A stretch of 64,000 bases of DNA from Mycoplasmopsis columboralis (GTDB lineage Bacteria > Bacillota_I > Bacilli_A > Mycoplasmatales > Metamycoplasmataceae). The stretch covers positions 248,001-312,000 of the forward strand of contig NZ_LR215039.1 in the NCBI RefSeq assembly GCF_900660675.1. The letters are read 5' to 3'. This document shows positions 30,901-42,372 of this stretch, piece after piece. The notes beneath the pieces are model-generated. The model was not told the origin of the DNA and did no database searches. It saw only the letters and a program-made list of their open reading frames with translations. The position numbers were made by a program, and so were the translations under genes. Within the stretch, counting starts at the first letter, position 1, and each line of letters begins with the position of its first letter.

Positions 30901-33900
30901 AAGATTTAAATAATTTAATTTCTAATTCAATTAACATTGATTATGCAGATAAAGCAAATCTTCCAAGTACAACTACTTTTGCTAAAAATAAATTTACTTT
31001 TGCTCCAAAAGACTCAACTCAATCATGAATGAGTCAAGTTTCTGGTGAAGATGTTTTAATTGGTGAGCCAGTGTTTGCCAAACTTGAGGAATTTGAAGTT
31101 ACTTCAAAAGATGATAAAACAGGTTCAATCGCAGTAAGATATAAATTACGTTCAACCAAAGCCGGATTTGAAAATGTTGTAACTGAATTTTCAACTTCAA
31201 CAAGTATTTCAGGATTTAAAACTGAATTACAACGTTTAAACGAAGTGTTAAATGGCACCGATGCTTCAAGTGTTGATTATGCACAAAAAGCAACAGTTAG
31301 TCCTTCAACTGTGACTGCGCAAGATCTTATTGAGCAAATAAAAGCTCTTTACAGTAATTCACAAGCTTCTCTTGTTGCAAGTGATTTAACACTTACACCA
31401 AATAATGAAAATGGTTCATTAACCATTTCATACAACATTACCTCTACACGTGAAGGCTTAACTGATGTTCAATCAAATGTTGGTAAAACCATTACAATTA
31501 CTGGATTTATTTCGAACTCTCAAGAAGCTACTCGTTTAAACGAATTGCTTCAAAGAGCTCAAGTTTCATACAAAAACAAAGAAACCTTGCTTCCAGGAAA
31601 AACACAATTTACCCTTGAAAATCTAGAAGTAACCATTGATGGAGTTAAAGGTGTTTGAGATTCTCAAAGTCAATCATTAAAATTTGATGCACCAGTAAGT
31701 GCTGAAATTAAATCAGCTCAATTTAATAATCCAAATGATCGTGTTGGTTCAGAATCAGTAACCTTTAAGTTATATTCAACCAAGCCAGGATTAACCACTC
31801 AAGAAAGTGCTCAAAAAGAATATTCAATTAATGGCTTTAAAACAGAACAGCAAAGATTAAATGAGCTGCTTACAGCTAAAAATGAACAAATCAATAGTTT
31901 AACTTATCCTAATGCTCAAAATAAAACAGCTAGCGAATTAACTAATGAATTAGTTGCTACTCAATTAAATACATTATTTACCAATGATGAAGCTAAAATT
32001 CAAGCTTCAAACATTGTATCAATTACCCCAAATAATGACAACGGAACTGCAGTTGTAGTCTTTAAAGTAAATTCAGCTAGAACTGATCAACAATTAGCTG
32101 ATGTTGTTTCATCAGAAACTGCTTCAAAAACATTTAGCGGATTTATTACCAAAGAGCAAGAAACTCAAAGATTAAATACTTTATTAACTGACATTTTAAG
32201 AAACATAAATTACACTGACAAAGCCACTTGACCTACTGCCACAACCTTTAACAATGACAATGTAACATTTGAATACAATTCTCAAAGCATGCACGGTTTA
32301 GCAATCTTAGAACAAGCAAATGCTAAAGTTTCTGCAATTGATTTTGATGAGAAAAACGACAGAGACGGTTCTGTAAAAATTGCTTTAACCTTAACTTCAA
32401 CAAAACCAGGTCTTGAAGATGTAAGTGTAAGCAATTCAAACACTAAAACTACTGTAAGTGGATTTAAAACTGAAATTGACCGTTTAAATGCTTTAGTAAA
32501 TACTACTGATGTGTCAACTAAAGATGTTAATAATAAAGATCAAAAACCTGCTACAAGCATAACCAAAGAAGAAATCAAAGCATTATTTGACACTGCTTAC
32601 AGTAATGAAAGTGCTCAAATTAATGTTGAAGACATCACATTAACTGCAAATAATGAAGAAGGAACTTTAAAAGTTGTTTATAAATTAACTTCAACTAAAG
32701 ATTCCTTAACTGATTTAAAATCAACTCAAACCAAAGAACTTACATTAAATGGTTTTAAATCAAACAACACCGAAAAAGATAGATTAAATGCTCTATTAAG
32801 AAAAGCAACTATCACTTATGCAGATAAAACACACATGCCAAGTGAAACTAATTTAGATCTTTCTCAAGTAACCATTACAATTGATGGAACCGTAGGAACT
32901 TACAATCCACAAACTCAGTCATTTGTCTTCGAAGGAGATATAAACGCTGTTATTTCTGGTGTGGCAATTGTTGAAACTTCAAGAGATGATGTAAATGGAA
33001 CATTAACAATTCAAGCTACAACAGCAACCTCAACCAGAGAAGGTTTCACCACAATTCAAAGTGGAACAGGTGTGGTTGCTAGTTCACAACTTGACGGATT
33101 CAAAACTGAAATTCAACGTCTAAATGAACTTGCTGCACAAAACAGAGGAACTGTAAAAGTTGCAACAAGTGTTGACAAAACTCAAAAACTACCTTCAGAA
33201 ATTACCAAAGATAATTTAGTATTTGAAACAAATACAACCGATAGATATAAAATCGATCCAGCTAAAGCAACATTATCAGCAAATGATCAAAGTGGAACAT
33301 TAACAATTACATTCCCTCTTACAACAACTAGAGATAACGAACTTGGTCAAAGTGTCTCTTCAACTCAAACTGTAACTTTAACAATTAATGGATTTGAAAC
33401 AGCTTATGAACGTTCAAAAGATAACTTAGACAACTTTGATAACACTAAAGTTGTAATTGACAGTAATTTAGATAATAAAACTTCTAACCTTCCAAATAAT
33501 GATGGTGCTAAAAACAAAGACAATTACACTCCTACAATTACAAACAACAGTGATCAAAATATTGTTGCCCAAATTATCGGAGTAATTGGACATGATTTAG
33601 TTAACGGGAAAACTTTAGTTGCTTATAAATTAGTTGACAACAATCCAGATCACACTAATCCAACTACTGGAGCAAAACCAGAATCAAAAGTATTCTTTAA
33701 AGTAGTTGATGGTTTTGAAACTGAAGCTCAACGTTTAGAAAAACTTAAAGACACAATTAATAACGCTTTTACCTATTCAGACACTAACAAGCCTCAAGCT
33801 TCAACTCTTCCAAGTGTTACAGAAGAAAATTCATTTAACTTTAATTCAACAACACTTTCAGATAATCAAGTGTCAACTCAAAAAGGTACCAAAACAAACA

Positions 33901-36900
33901 ATGACCATAGCGGTGAAGTAACTTATAATTACTCAATTAATACAACTAAACAACCAAATGAACTTTATTCAGTTGATAATTCAACTCTTGACGCTACAGC
34001 TCAAAGAGATTTAGAAACATTTAAAGCAAGCAGCTTTGCTTCTCCAACTGAACAAGAATTCAAAGTAAGCGTTGCTAATACAAAAGTATTTAATGGATTT
34101 TTAAATGATGATCAAGATTTAACAAATAAAATTAATGCACTTAAAGATCAAATTGATCAAAAAGAGAATCTTTCTCAAGAAGAAAAAGACAAATTAAAAT
34201 CTGATTTAGATAAGATTAAAGATAACTTTGATGCAACTAAAGATACCGACAATCAGGCACATCAAAAAGCTCTTGAAGCAATTGAAAATGTTAAAGAACT
34301 TGCTGACTCAACCGATGAAGCTAAAGCTCAAGAAATTGCTAATGTAGATCAAAATTATCCAAATTTAAACAAGGCTCAAAGAGATCAAGTTAAAGACAAT
34401 ATTAAAAACTCAAACAAACTTGATATTCCTAACTCAACTCTTCCTACTTTAGACGAAGTAAAAGATGAGGCAAGTGCTTTAAATACTTCAATGGGAGTAA
34501 CTGCCAATAAAGCAAATAATAATGATACCTTTAAAGCTTCTCCGATATACGCAAGCGCTTCAGACGCTCAAAAAGACCTTTATGAAAAAGCAATTCAAGC
34601 GGCTAAAGATTTAATTCCAACTCCAGATTCAAGTGATGGAACAAACGCAAAAACTCCTGTACTTGATGGAATCACTACTTGACAAGATTCAATTGACAAA
34701 CCAACTAATTCAAATTATTCAAAAGAAGCTGTAGATGAATTAAATAGAGTAATTGACGAAATTATTGCTGATATGACTACTCTTAAAAATCAAAAAGATG
34801 CAGCCAAAGCAGCTATTGATGCTTTACCAAATCTTTCAGATCAAGAAAAACAACACTTTAAAGATTTAGTTGATCAAGCTCAAAGCGGTGAACAAGTTAC
34901 AAATATTTCACAAAATGCTTCAAATATTAATGATGAAAAAACTGCGTTAATCAATTCTGTTGATACCGATCCACAATATCAACATTTAAACACCTCACAA
35001 AAGCAAGCACTTAAAAAAGAAATTAAAAACTCTAATAAAGTGCCAGGACTAGAGCCTCAAACTGATGCAGTACTTGCCAAAGGACAAGCGTTAAATAACG
35101 CAATGAAATCTCTTAAAGATGCAATTGCAACTTCAAATGTTTTCCAACAATCACAAGATTTTATTGCTTCAACTGATGCTGACAATAAAGACAAACTTCA
35201 ACGTGCAACACAAGGAGCTCAACAATTGGTAAATAATACCAACCCTAGTGCTCAACAATTAGCAAATCTTCCTACTGCTGTAGTCCAAGAAAATGCTAAC
35301 TGAAATAAAGAAGCGGTTGATAAGCTTAAAAACGATATTGAAAACTTAATCTTAGAAATTGGCGGAAATGTAATTGATTCACTTAAATATCTTTCTGAAG
35401 ATGAGAAAAATAACTTTAAAGAACAATTAAATAACGCAACTGATCAAGCCACTCAACAAGCAATTATTAATAAAGCTAAAGAAGATAATGCTGCTAAAAA
35501 AGCAATTGCTGATACTATTAATAATTTAGAACACTTAAACCAAACTCAAAAAGATGCTTTAATTGACGAACTTAAAAACTCAAACCTTAATGCTATTGAA
35601 GGTTCAGAAAATCCAACTTCTCAATCAGTATTAGATAAAGCTAATGCGTTAAATGACAAAATGAAAGAACTTAAAGACATTAACGCTAAAGCTAAAGAAG
35701 TAATGAGTGGTGATAAATATTCAGACGTATCTCAACCAAACAAAGATAAACTTGAGAATGCTTCAAATGTAGCTGATGACATTATCGGAAATAAAAACCC
35801 ACAAGCTGATAAAGTTGATGCTATTGGTGATTTAGATGGCTTAAATGCTAACGCTACTAAAGAGCAAGTAGAAACTTTAATTGAAAAACTTCAAACCGCA
35901 ATTAAAGAGTCGCTCAAAGATCAAATTGATCATTTTGACAATCTCAATGAAAACGAAAAACAAACTCTTAAAGATGCTTTAGATAATCCAGACACAAATA
36001 CTCCAGAAAAAATTCAAGAAGTAATTGATCGTGGTAAAGCTATAAACGATAAAAAACAAGCAGCTATTGACGCAATTAATGGAAAAGAATATCTCAGTGA
36101 TGATGAAAAAGCTCAATTAATTGACAAAGTCAAAGCAGTTGATTTCTCAGATAAAACTCAAGATGAAACCAATGATCAAAAAATAGCTGAAATATTAAAT
36201 GAAGCAACAACTAAAGATAATGACAAAAAAGCTGAAGTAGATAAAGTTCTTGCTTTAGAAAACCTAAATCAATCACAAAAAGACTACTTTAAAGAAGAGA
36301 TCAAAAAATCTAATTTAGAAACAATAGATGGTTCAAGCAATCCTTTAACTGCTGATGTGGTCGCTAAAGCAACTGCTTTAGATACATCAATGAAGCACTT
36401 AAAAGATCTTGCTGGTGAATCTACTGAGGTTAAAGAAACACCTTTATACAAATCAGCTTCTCAAGAAGACAAATCTAAATATCAAGATTTAATTGACGCT
36501 TCAAAAGAACTCATTAATAACCAAAATCCTGATGCAAATAAAGTTGCTACAGTGGATAATTTAAACGCTCCAGACACTCCAAATTGAGATAAAGACTCTG
36601 TTGATAAATTAATTAACGCAATTGAAAACTCGCTTAAAGAAGCGCTTAAACATTCAATTGACAACATGGATAATCTTTCAGATGATGAAAAAGAAAAATT
36701 CAAACAAGCAATTGATGACGCTACTGATAAAACAACACTTGATCAAGCAATTGAAAACGCTCAAAACACAAATGACGCAAAACAAAGAGAAATTGATAAT
36801 GTTGATCAAAACTATCCTCATTTAAATCAATCTCAAAAAGACGCTGTTAAAGAAGCAATTAAAAATGCTAACTTAAGTGCAGATACTAAACCAGGAGCTA

Positions 36901-39900
36901 AAACTGTTGAACAAGTAAAAGCAGATGCACAATCACTTGATGATTCAATGGCTAAACTTGATAAATTAATCAAAGAGCAAGATAAAATGCATCAAAATGA
37001 TATTTATCAAAATGCTTCACAAGAAACTAAAGATAAATATGACAATGCTGTAAATGCTGGTAGTTTACTTGAGAAAAATACCAATCCAGATGTTTCTAAT
37101 ATTGATGGAGTAACTCCTCAAGATAGCGCTAACTGAAACAAAGATGCAGTAGATTCACTTATTAGCGCAATCGAAAAAGCTCTTAAAGATTCAGCCAAAG
37201 AAGCAATCGATAACTTACCAAATCTTAATGATGCTGAAAAAACTACTCTTAAAAAACAAATTGATGACTTAAGCGATTCTTCTCAAGAAGAAATTAATAA
37301 AGTTATTGACAAAGCCAAAGAGCTTAATGATCAAAAACAAGCAATAATTGATCAAATTAACAATCAAGAAAATCTTTCACAAGATGAAAAAGATAAGTTA
37401 ATTAAAGATGTTAAAGATGTCACTTTAACTGATCCACAAACAAATGATCAAGCAAACGAACAACTTCAAAATATTAAAAACAACGCTGAAGACATTAACA
37501 ATCAAAAACAAACTGAAATTGACAAAATCAATAATTATGAACATCTAAACCAAGATCAAAAAGATCATTATGTAGCTGAAATTAAGAAATCAAATCTTAA
37601 TAATATTAATAATTCAACAAACGCTTCAACAGCTGAGGTTGCAAAACAAGCAAGTGATTTAAACGATTCAATGAAAGCTCTCAAAGATGCTTTAGTTGAT
37701 GTAAATAATCTTGATGAAAACATCAGTGATCACTTAAATGAAGATAAAGCTGCTTTACTTGATGATTTAAATACAATTGGAAAAGATTTAGTTAAAAATA
37801 AAGCTACTGAAGATGCTTTAATTGACAAAGTTAATAAATCACTTAACAACGCAACACAACTTGATAAGAATCCTTCAGCTAATTGAGATAAAACAAATGT
37901 TGATAAATTAACTCAAGCTCTTAAAGATTCCCTTAAAGATGCTTATAAAGATGCAATCGATAATTTACCAAATCTTAATGATGCAGAAAAAGAAACTCTT
38001 AAAAACCAAATTGATGCTTTAGATGCTGCACATACCACTAAAGAAGAGTTAGATAAAATCTTAGATAGAGCCAAAGAAATTAATGACAAAAAACAAGCTG
38101 CTATTGATGAAATTAACAAATTACCACATTTAAGCGAAGAAGAAAAACAAAGTCAAATAGATAAAATCAAAGGTGTTGATTTCTCAAATAACCAAAATGA
38201 TTCACAAAACAATCAAACACTTGAAGATATCATTGATGAATCTCGGGATAAAGATTTAACTAAAGCTCTTGAAGAGTACACCAAAGATCATTTAAATAAC
38301 AATAATGCCGATGAAGCACAAAAAGAATTAAATAAAATCAAAGATTTAATTGATAGCTTTAAAAAATACGATCAAGCTCACAACAAAGATACTTCATATG
38401 ATAAATATGACAAACTTGTTGATTCATTAACCAAAATTAATGACATCAAAAAAGCATATGAAGCATACTTAAATAGTGATGTTGCACTTGCAGAGCAATA
38501 TACTCAAAACAAAGACGCTTTAGAAAATGCTATTGAGCAATTAAGTAATTCATTGAATACTTTAGATTCAACTCAATTAAACAATGATGCTTTAGAGAAA
38601 GTTAAAGAAGATTTAAAAGCTCAAGCTAATAAAGAAATTAACTTAGCTAAAGCTGAAATTGAAATTGTTGAAGCAATTAAATCTCTTCCAGATACCAATG
38701 ATGCTAATGCATTTAATCAAGCAATCGCAGATGCTTTAGCTAAAATGCAAGCAGCTCAAGATCCAAAAAATAACGATCTGTTAAATAACTTGCTAGATGA
38801 AGCATTAAATTACCCAGATCTTGTGGCTAAAACTAATACCGAAGAAGGGCTTTCAACTCAAGAATACAACAAATTTAAACCAATTTTAGATATTGTTAAA
38901 TCACCAGTTGTTCAAAGCGCTCTTCAAAATTACGGGCCTCATCCAAAACATCTCAGCAATGAACAAAGATCTGACATTATTGATCAAATTAATAAATTAC
39001 CTTATCTTTCAGATTCTGAAAAACAAGACTTTATCAATCAAGTAAATAACACTGACAACACTTCAGATGCGTTAGCTATTTTAAATAAAGCTAAAGAATT
39101 AAATCAAACCAAAAAAGAATTAGCTGATATTGTGCTAGCACACAAACATTTAAATGATTCACAAAAACAAAATTTTGTTGATCAAATCAAACATAATCCT
39201 TATGTAGCTAAAACACCTAATGATAAACCAATGGATCAAATCTTGCAAGAAGCCAAAGAACTTGATGACAAGATGAAAGAACTTATTGATGAAGTGGCCA
39301 AAGCTCAGCAAACTAGAAATTCTTCAATTTATAGTAATGCAAGCGAACTTGCTAAAATGGATTTTGATGAAGCTATTGTTGATTCACTTAAAGTAATTAA
39401 CAATCAAACTCCATCAGGATATTCAACTCCAAATCTAAATAAAGAACAAGTACAAACTTTAATTGATAAGCTTAAAGATCTAAAAGATAAATTACTTGAT
39501 AGCGCAATTGATAAACTTCCAAATCTTAGTGATAAACAAAAAGAAGATTTCAAAAACCAAATCAAAAACAGCACTGATGATGCTCAAAAAGAAGATATTA
39601 TCAATAAAGCTAAAGATTTAGATGAAAAACTTTCTGAGTTAATTGATAAACTTAAAGAACTTGAAAGTCAAAAAGATCCGCTTAAAGCAAGTGAAATTGA
39701 AAAAGAAATTGATGCTTTAATTGAACAAATTAAAAAAGAACATCCAAACTTTGATGAAACTCCATTTAAAGACACCAAAAACGCAATTAAAGATAATAAA
39801 GCTTTAAATGATGCTTTAGATAAATATCGTAATTCGAATGTTAACGATGATAATTACTTAGAACTTAAAAACAATTTACAAGACCTTGTAAACAAAGTAA

Positions 39901-40373
39901 TTACAAACATTAACAATCCTCACAAAACACTTAATGATTTAATTAATAAAGTGCTTAATTCAAATAAAGAACTCAAAGCACAAGGACAATCTGAAATTGA
40001 CCTTGTTGACTCATTATTAGATCTGCTTAAAGACAAATTTAACGACGCTAATAAAGTTAATAATGAGTTAGGGTACTTTGACAAATACAATGCATTTGTT
40101 AATGAGTTAGAACAAAAACACTACTTTGATGTTTTAAACAAAATCAGAGAAAACAACAATGTCGCTCACAAAGATGTAATTGCTTTAATTAAATCAATTA
40201 GCACAGATGAAGTTTCAAATGTAATTAAATCTGCTTTTGATAAAAACCTTGAAAATGTAAAAGAATCAACATCAAGCAAATTTATTTGATGATGAATCAT
40301 TCTTACTATCGGAAGCTTAAGTTTAATTGCCTTAATGATTGCTGCTGCTAAAAAATTCCAAAAACAAAACTAA
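21993..40373 (+). CDS. Giant repetitive surface protein, C-terminally anchored
   Basis: 6,126 aa in one frame with UGA as Trp; no TAA or TAG interrupts it. An N-terminal signal sequence (KLKNKIIGSSIAGSSLLASL) and a single C-terminal membrane segment (about 6099-6119, then KKFQKQN) place it outside the cell. Residues about 1-1190 are unique. About 1190-4045 hold about 26 copies of a 105-115 residue domain of the mycoplasma lipoprotein-17 type, each beginning with a GFKTE-x-QRLNE-like motif and arranged as 13 alternating A/B pairs (period about 660 bases). About 4045-6090 hold helical repeats of GA-module type (LSDDEKAQL, LNQSQKDAV). Probable adhesin or host-protein binder; all Trp codons noticed are UGA. 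Not a lipoprotein. Confidence 0.85.
25560..34130 (+). repeat. About 13 tandem pairs of lipoprotein-17-like domains (diverged)
   Basis: The anchor motif GF(K/I/V)(T/S)E-x-QRLN occurs about every 300-350 bases, for example near 27253, 28633, 30567, 31212, 32460 and 33100. Odd copies carry a GFKTE-QRLNEL start; even copies a GF-x4-QE-x2-RL start followed by YADK or YKNK and a NLTITI strand. The repeats are conserved in protein pattern but not identical in DNA. Confidence 0.8.
34130..40260 (+). repeat. GA-module-like helical repeat array
   Basis: Alternating three-helix units: one type with NLSDDEK-x4-K-x-x-I (near 34820, 35385, 36080, 36665, 37215, 37360, 37965, 38105, 39000, 39515) and one with HLNQSQKDA-x3-I-K-x-SN (near 34365, 34985, 35530, 36260, 36815, 37550, 39150). 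The pattern is that of protein G-related albumin-binding modules. Albumin binding is not demonstrated. Confidence 0.7.
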
Positions 40374-40380
40374 AAAAATG

Positions 40381-40390
40381 CACTAATTTC
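40381..40390 (+). terminator. Left arm of the giant gene's terminator, split by an IS
   Basis: CACTAATTTC here is the exact complement of GAAATTAGTG at 41682-41691, which is followed by seven T. Removing the IS and one TTC copy restores a perfect 10-base-pair stem with a 5-base loop. Confidence 0.85.
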
Positions 40391-40396
40391 TAAACT

Positions 40397-40429
40397 AGGA
40401 CAAGAAAATTGGACATTCTTGTCCTTTTT
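40397..40429 (+). terminator. Terminator-like hairpin at the IS left end
   Basis: AGGACAAGAA and TTCTTGTCCT form a perfect 10-base-pair stem with a 9-base loop, then five T. TATAAT at 40431-40436 follows as a possible transposase -10. Confidence 0.75.
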
Positions 40430-40452
40430 ATATAATCTTTATAGGAGAAATT

Positions 40453-41646
40453 ATGAAACAGTTAAAACCCGTAGAATGAAAAGAATGATTTAAGTTATAT
40501 CAAAATTATAAATCTAACATAATTTCATACAGTGAATATCTATTTTTGACTAAAAGCCAGTTTCAAAAAGATTGAAGAAACCCTTATGTTAGATCTTGAT
40601 TTAGAAAAAAATATAAATGATTTCAAACTAATGAAGATGTTTTGGTATCCAAAACAGGAACTGCCCCAAAGAAAGGAAAGGGTTCTGGAAGACCTTTAAA
40701 AAGACCTGACCCTAGTCAATACTCAAGAACAGATCTAGAAGAAATAGTGAAAATATACAGAGAGATTTTTCCAGAAATATCTGAAAAAGAAATTCAAAGA
40801 AGAATTAAAAAAAAGGGCAAAAAGTTAAGTGCCAAAGTTTTAACTCAAGAATTTGGAATCCCGAAATCTACATATTATTACAGACTTAACTCAAAAGGAA
40901 GAAGTTTTACTGAAGATAAAGAAACAATTGATTTGATTGTTAAATCTTTCTTTGAAAATAAATCAAGATACGGTAGAAAAAGACTTGAAATTTATATTCT
41001 TAAAAAATATGGTAAATGCATAAATTATCGAAAAATAGGGAGAATTATGCAAAAACTCAACTTAAAATGTTCTACTCGTATTCCAAAAAGAAAAAGAGAA
41101 ATTAAAAACTTAAATGTTAAATTTCAAGATTTGGTAAAACGAGATTTTTCCGGAAAAACAAACAATATTATTGCTACAGATGTTTCATACATTCCTAATA
41201 TTTATAGTGAAATGGGTAATCATTTTTATCTATCCATAGCAATTCATCACAAAACTAAGAAAATAATAAATTGAAATTTGAGCAAAAACAATGATTTAGA
41301 TTTAGTCATAAATCATATAAAGCATATTAAATTCGATCGAGAATGAATAATTCATTCAGATCATGGTTTTCAATATTCTTCAAAAGAGTATCAAAAGATC
41401 ATTTCTGAAAATAATGGAAAAATATCAATGGGAAGAATTGGAAACTCATTAGATAATAGAGAAGCGGAATATTTTTTCTCAGTTATTAAAAGTGAATGTT
41501 TAAATGACCCCAAAGTAAAATATATGAAATTTGAAGAGTTAAATGAATTAATAACAAACTATATTAATTGATACAATAATGATAGATTTCAATCTCAAAT
41601 GGATTGAAAAACACCTCAACAATGTTGAGATGTGTGTGTTTTTTAA
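40453..41646 (+). CDS. IS3-family-type transposase (single ORF)
   Basis: 397 aa, intact with UGA as Trp. An N-terminal basic DNA-binding part (GKGSGRPLKRP, then FGIPKSTYYYRL) leads into an rve integrase core with the DDE triad visible as ATDVSYIP, IHSDHGFQYSS and NREAEYFFSVIKSE. Most IS3 elements use two overlapping frames with a frameshift; here a single frame runs from ATG 40453, as in some mycoplasma elements. TATAGGAGAAA gives a ribosome binding site. Confidence 0.88.
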
Positions 41647-41681
41647 ACTGTCCAACTTTTGTGTCCTAGTTTATTCGTAAT

Positions 41682-41698
41682 GAAATTAGTGTTTTTTT
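41682..41698 (+). terminator. Right arm of the giant gene's terminator, split by an IS
   Basis: GAAATTAGTG followed by seven T. Its partner arm is 1.3 kb away at 40381-40390 on the other side of the IS, so it cannot work as a normal terminator now. Confidence 0.8.
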
Positions 41699-41702
41699 GC
41701 AC

Positions 41703-41726
41703 AAAAAAACCTACACAAAGTAGGTT
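41703..41726 (-). terminator. Intrinsic terminator after ppa
   Basis: CCTAC-(TTTGT)-GTAGG stem with seven T on the minus strand, five bases after the ppa stop. Confidence 0.8.
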
Positions 41727-41730
41727 AAAA

Positions 41731-42285
41731 TTATTTAGTATATTTTTCTGGGTGTTTTTGTTGCATTAGTTTAATGAATTCTTTTTTATCCATTGAACCA
41801 TATTCGTTCATTAATTGCACACATTCTTCATACTCAGCAAGTGCTCATTGTACATCTTCAAAACCATCGACAGAAGTAATCCCTGGACGTTTTCAGTTTT
41901 TGTATGTGCTAAAGAAAGTTTTGACAGTATCTAAAAATGGTAAAGGTAAATCACCTAATTCTTTGATGTGATCTAAACGATAATCATCTGCGTGTACAGC
42001 AATTAATTTAGTATCTGTTTCCCCATCATCAATCATTTTCATAGCTCCAATAATACGAGCTTTAAGAACTGACCCAACAGCAAATTGTTCATCAGAATAT
42101 ACTAAAACATCAAGTTCATCTCCATCTCAATCAAGAGCATTTGGAATAAATCCGTAATTAGCTGGATAAACAAAATCTCCTCTTAAAATTCTATCCACTT
42201 CAATTTCACCAGTTTTACGGTTGTATTCATATTTAATACGAGAATTTTTTTGAATTTCGATTTTTACATCAATAATATTTTTCAT
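41731..42285 (-). CDS. ppa: Inorganic pyrophosphatase (family I)
   Basis: 184 aa. Family I soluble pyrophosphatase: [20 protein letters not shown] at the start, [12 protein letters not shown], then the catalytic signature DGDELDVLV and a C-terminal FFSTYKNWKR. It hydrolyses pyrophosphate to drive nucleotide and tRNA charging reactions. Three UGA Trp codons. The ATG has no Shine-Dalgarno, and TATTAT lies seven bases upstream, so leaderless expression is likely. Divergent from the surface subtilase gene. Confidence 0.95.
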
Positions 42286-42292
42286 ATTTTAA

Positions 42293-42298
42293 ATAATA
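42293..42298 (-). promoter_or_regulatory. -10 element of ppa, leaderless geometry
   Basis: TATTAT on the minus strand, seven bases before the ppa ATG with no ribosome binding site in between. Confidence 0.5.
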
Positions 42299-42334
42299 GC
42301 ATTAAACGCTTAAAATGAAAATAGTTTTTCAAAA

Positions 42335-42348
42335 TGAAAGCGTTTTCA
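42335..42348. promoter_or_regulatory. cre-like LacI-family operator
   Basis: TGAAAGCGTTTTCA matches the cre consensus TGWAARCGYTWNCW at every position and lies within an 18-base near-palindrome. It covers the -35 region of the surface subtilase gene (TATAAT at 42361-42366). No LacI/CcpA gene is in the window. Confidence 0.5.
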
Positions 42349-42360
42349 TTAGGAAAAAAG

Positions 42361-42366
42361 TATAAT
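42361..42366 (+). promoter_or_regulatory. -10 element of the surface subtilase gene, leaderless geometry
   Basis: TATAAT ends six bases before ATG 42373; no Shine-Dalgarno is present. Confidence 0.6.
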
Positions 42367-42372
42367 TTTATT

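Larger units (their letters stand above)
40391..41673 (+). mobile_element. IS3-family-type insertion sequence, complete
   Basis: 1,283 bp with terminal inverted repeats (TAAACTAGGACA at both ends; the match extends to TTGGACA after a variable stretch) and a 3-bp target duplication TTC (40388-40390 and 41674-41676). One intact transposase gene inside. The left end also forms a hairpin (AGGACAAGAA/TTCTTGTCCT) followed by T, which would stop transcription entering from the giant gene. Boundaries are supported by the reconstructed target. Confidence 0.88.

Noticed and set aside
34130-40260. Regular repeats considered as a CRISPR array
   Set aside because: The periodicity is at protein level with diverged DNA inside one open frame; no short identical repeats with unique spacers and no cas genes.
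21993-40373. Series of broken genes or pseudogenes across the giant locus
   Set aside because: Every break is a UGA codon in a single frame; no TAA or TAG was found, so it is one gene.
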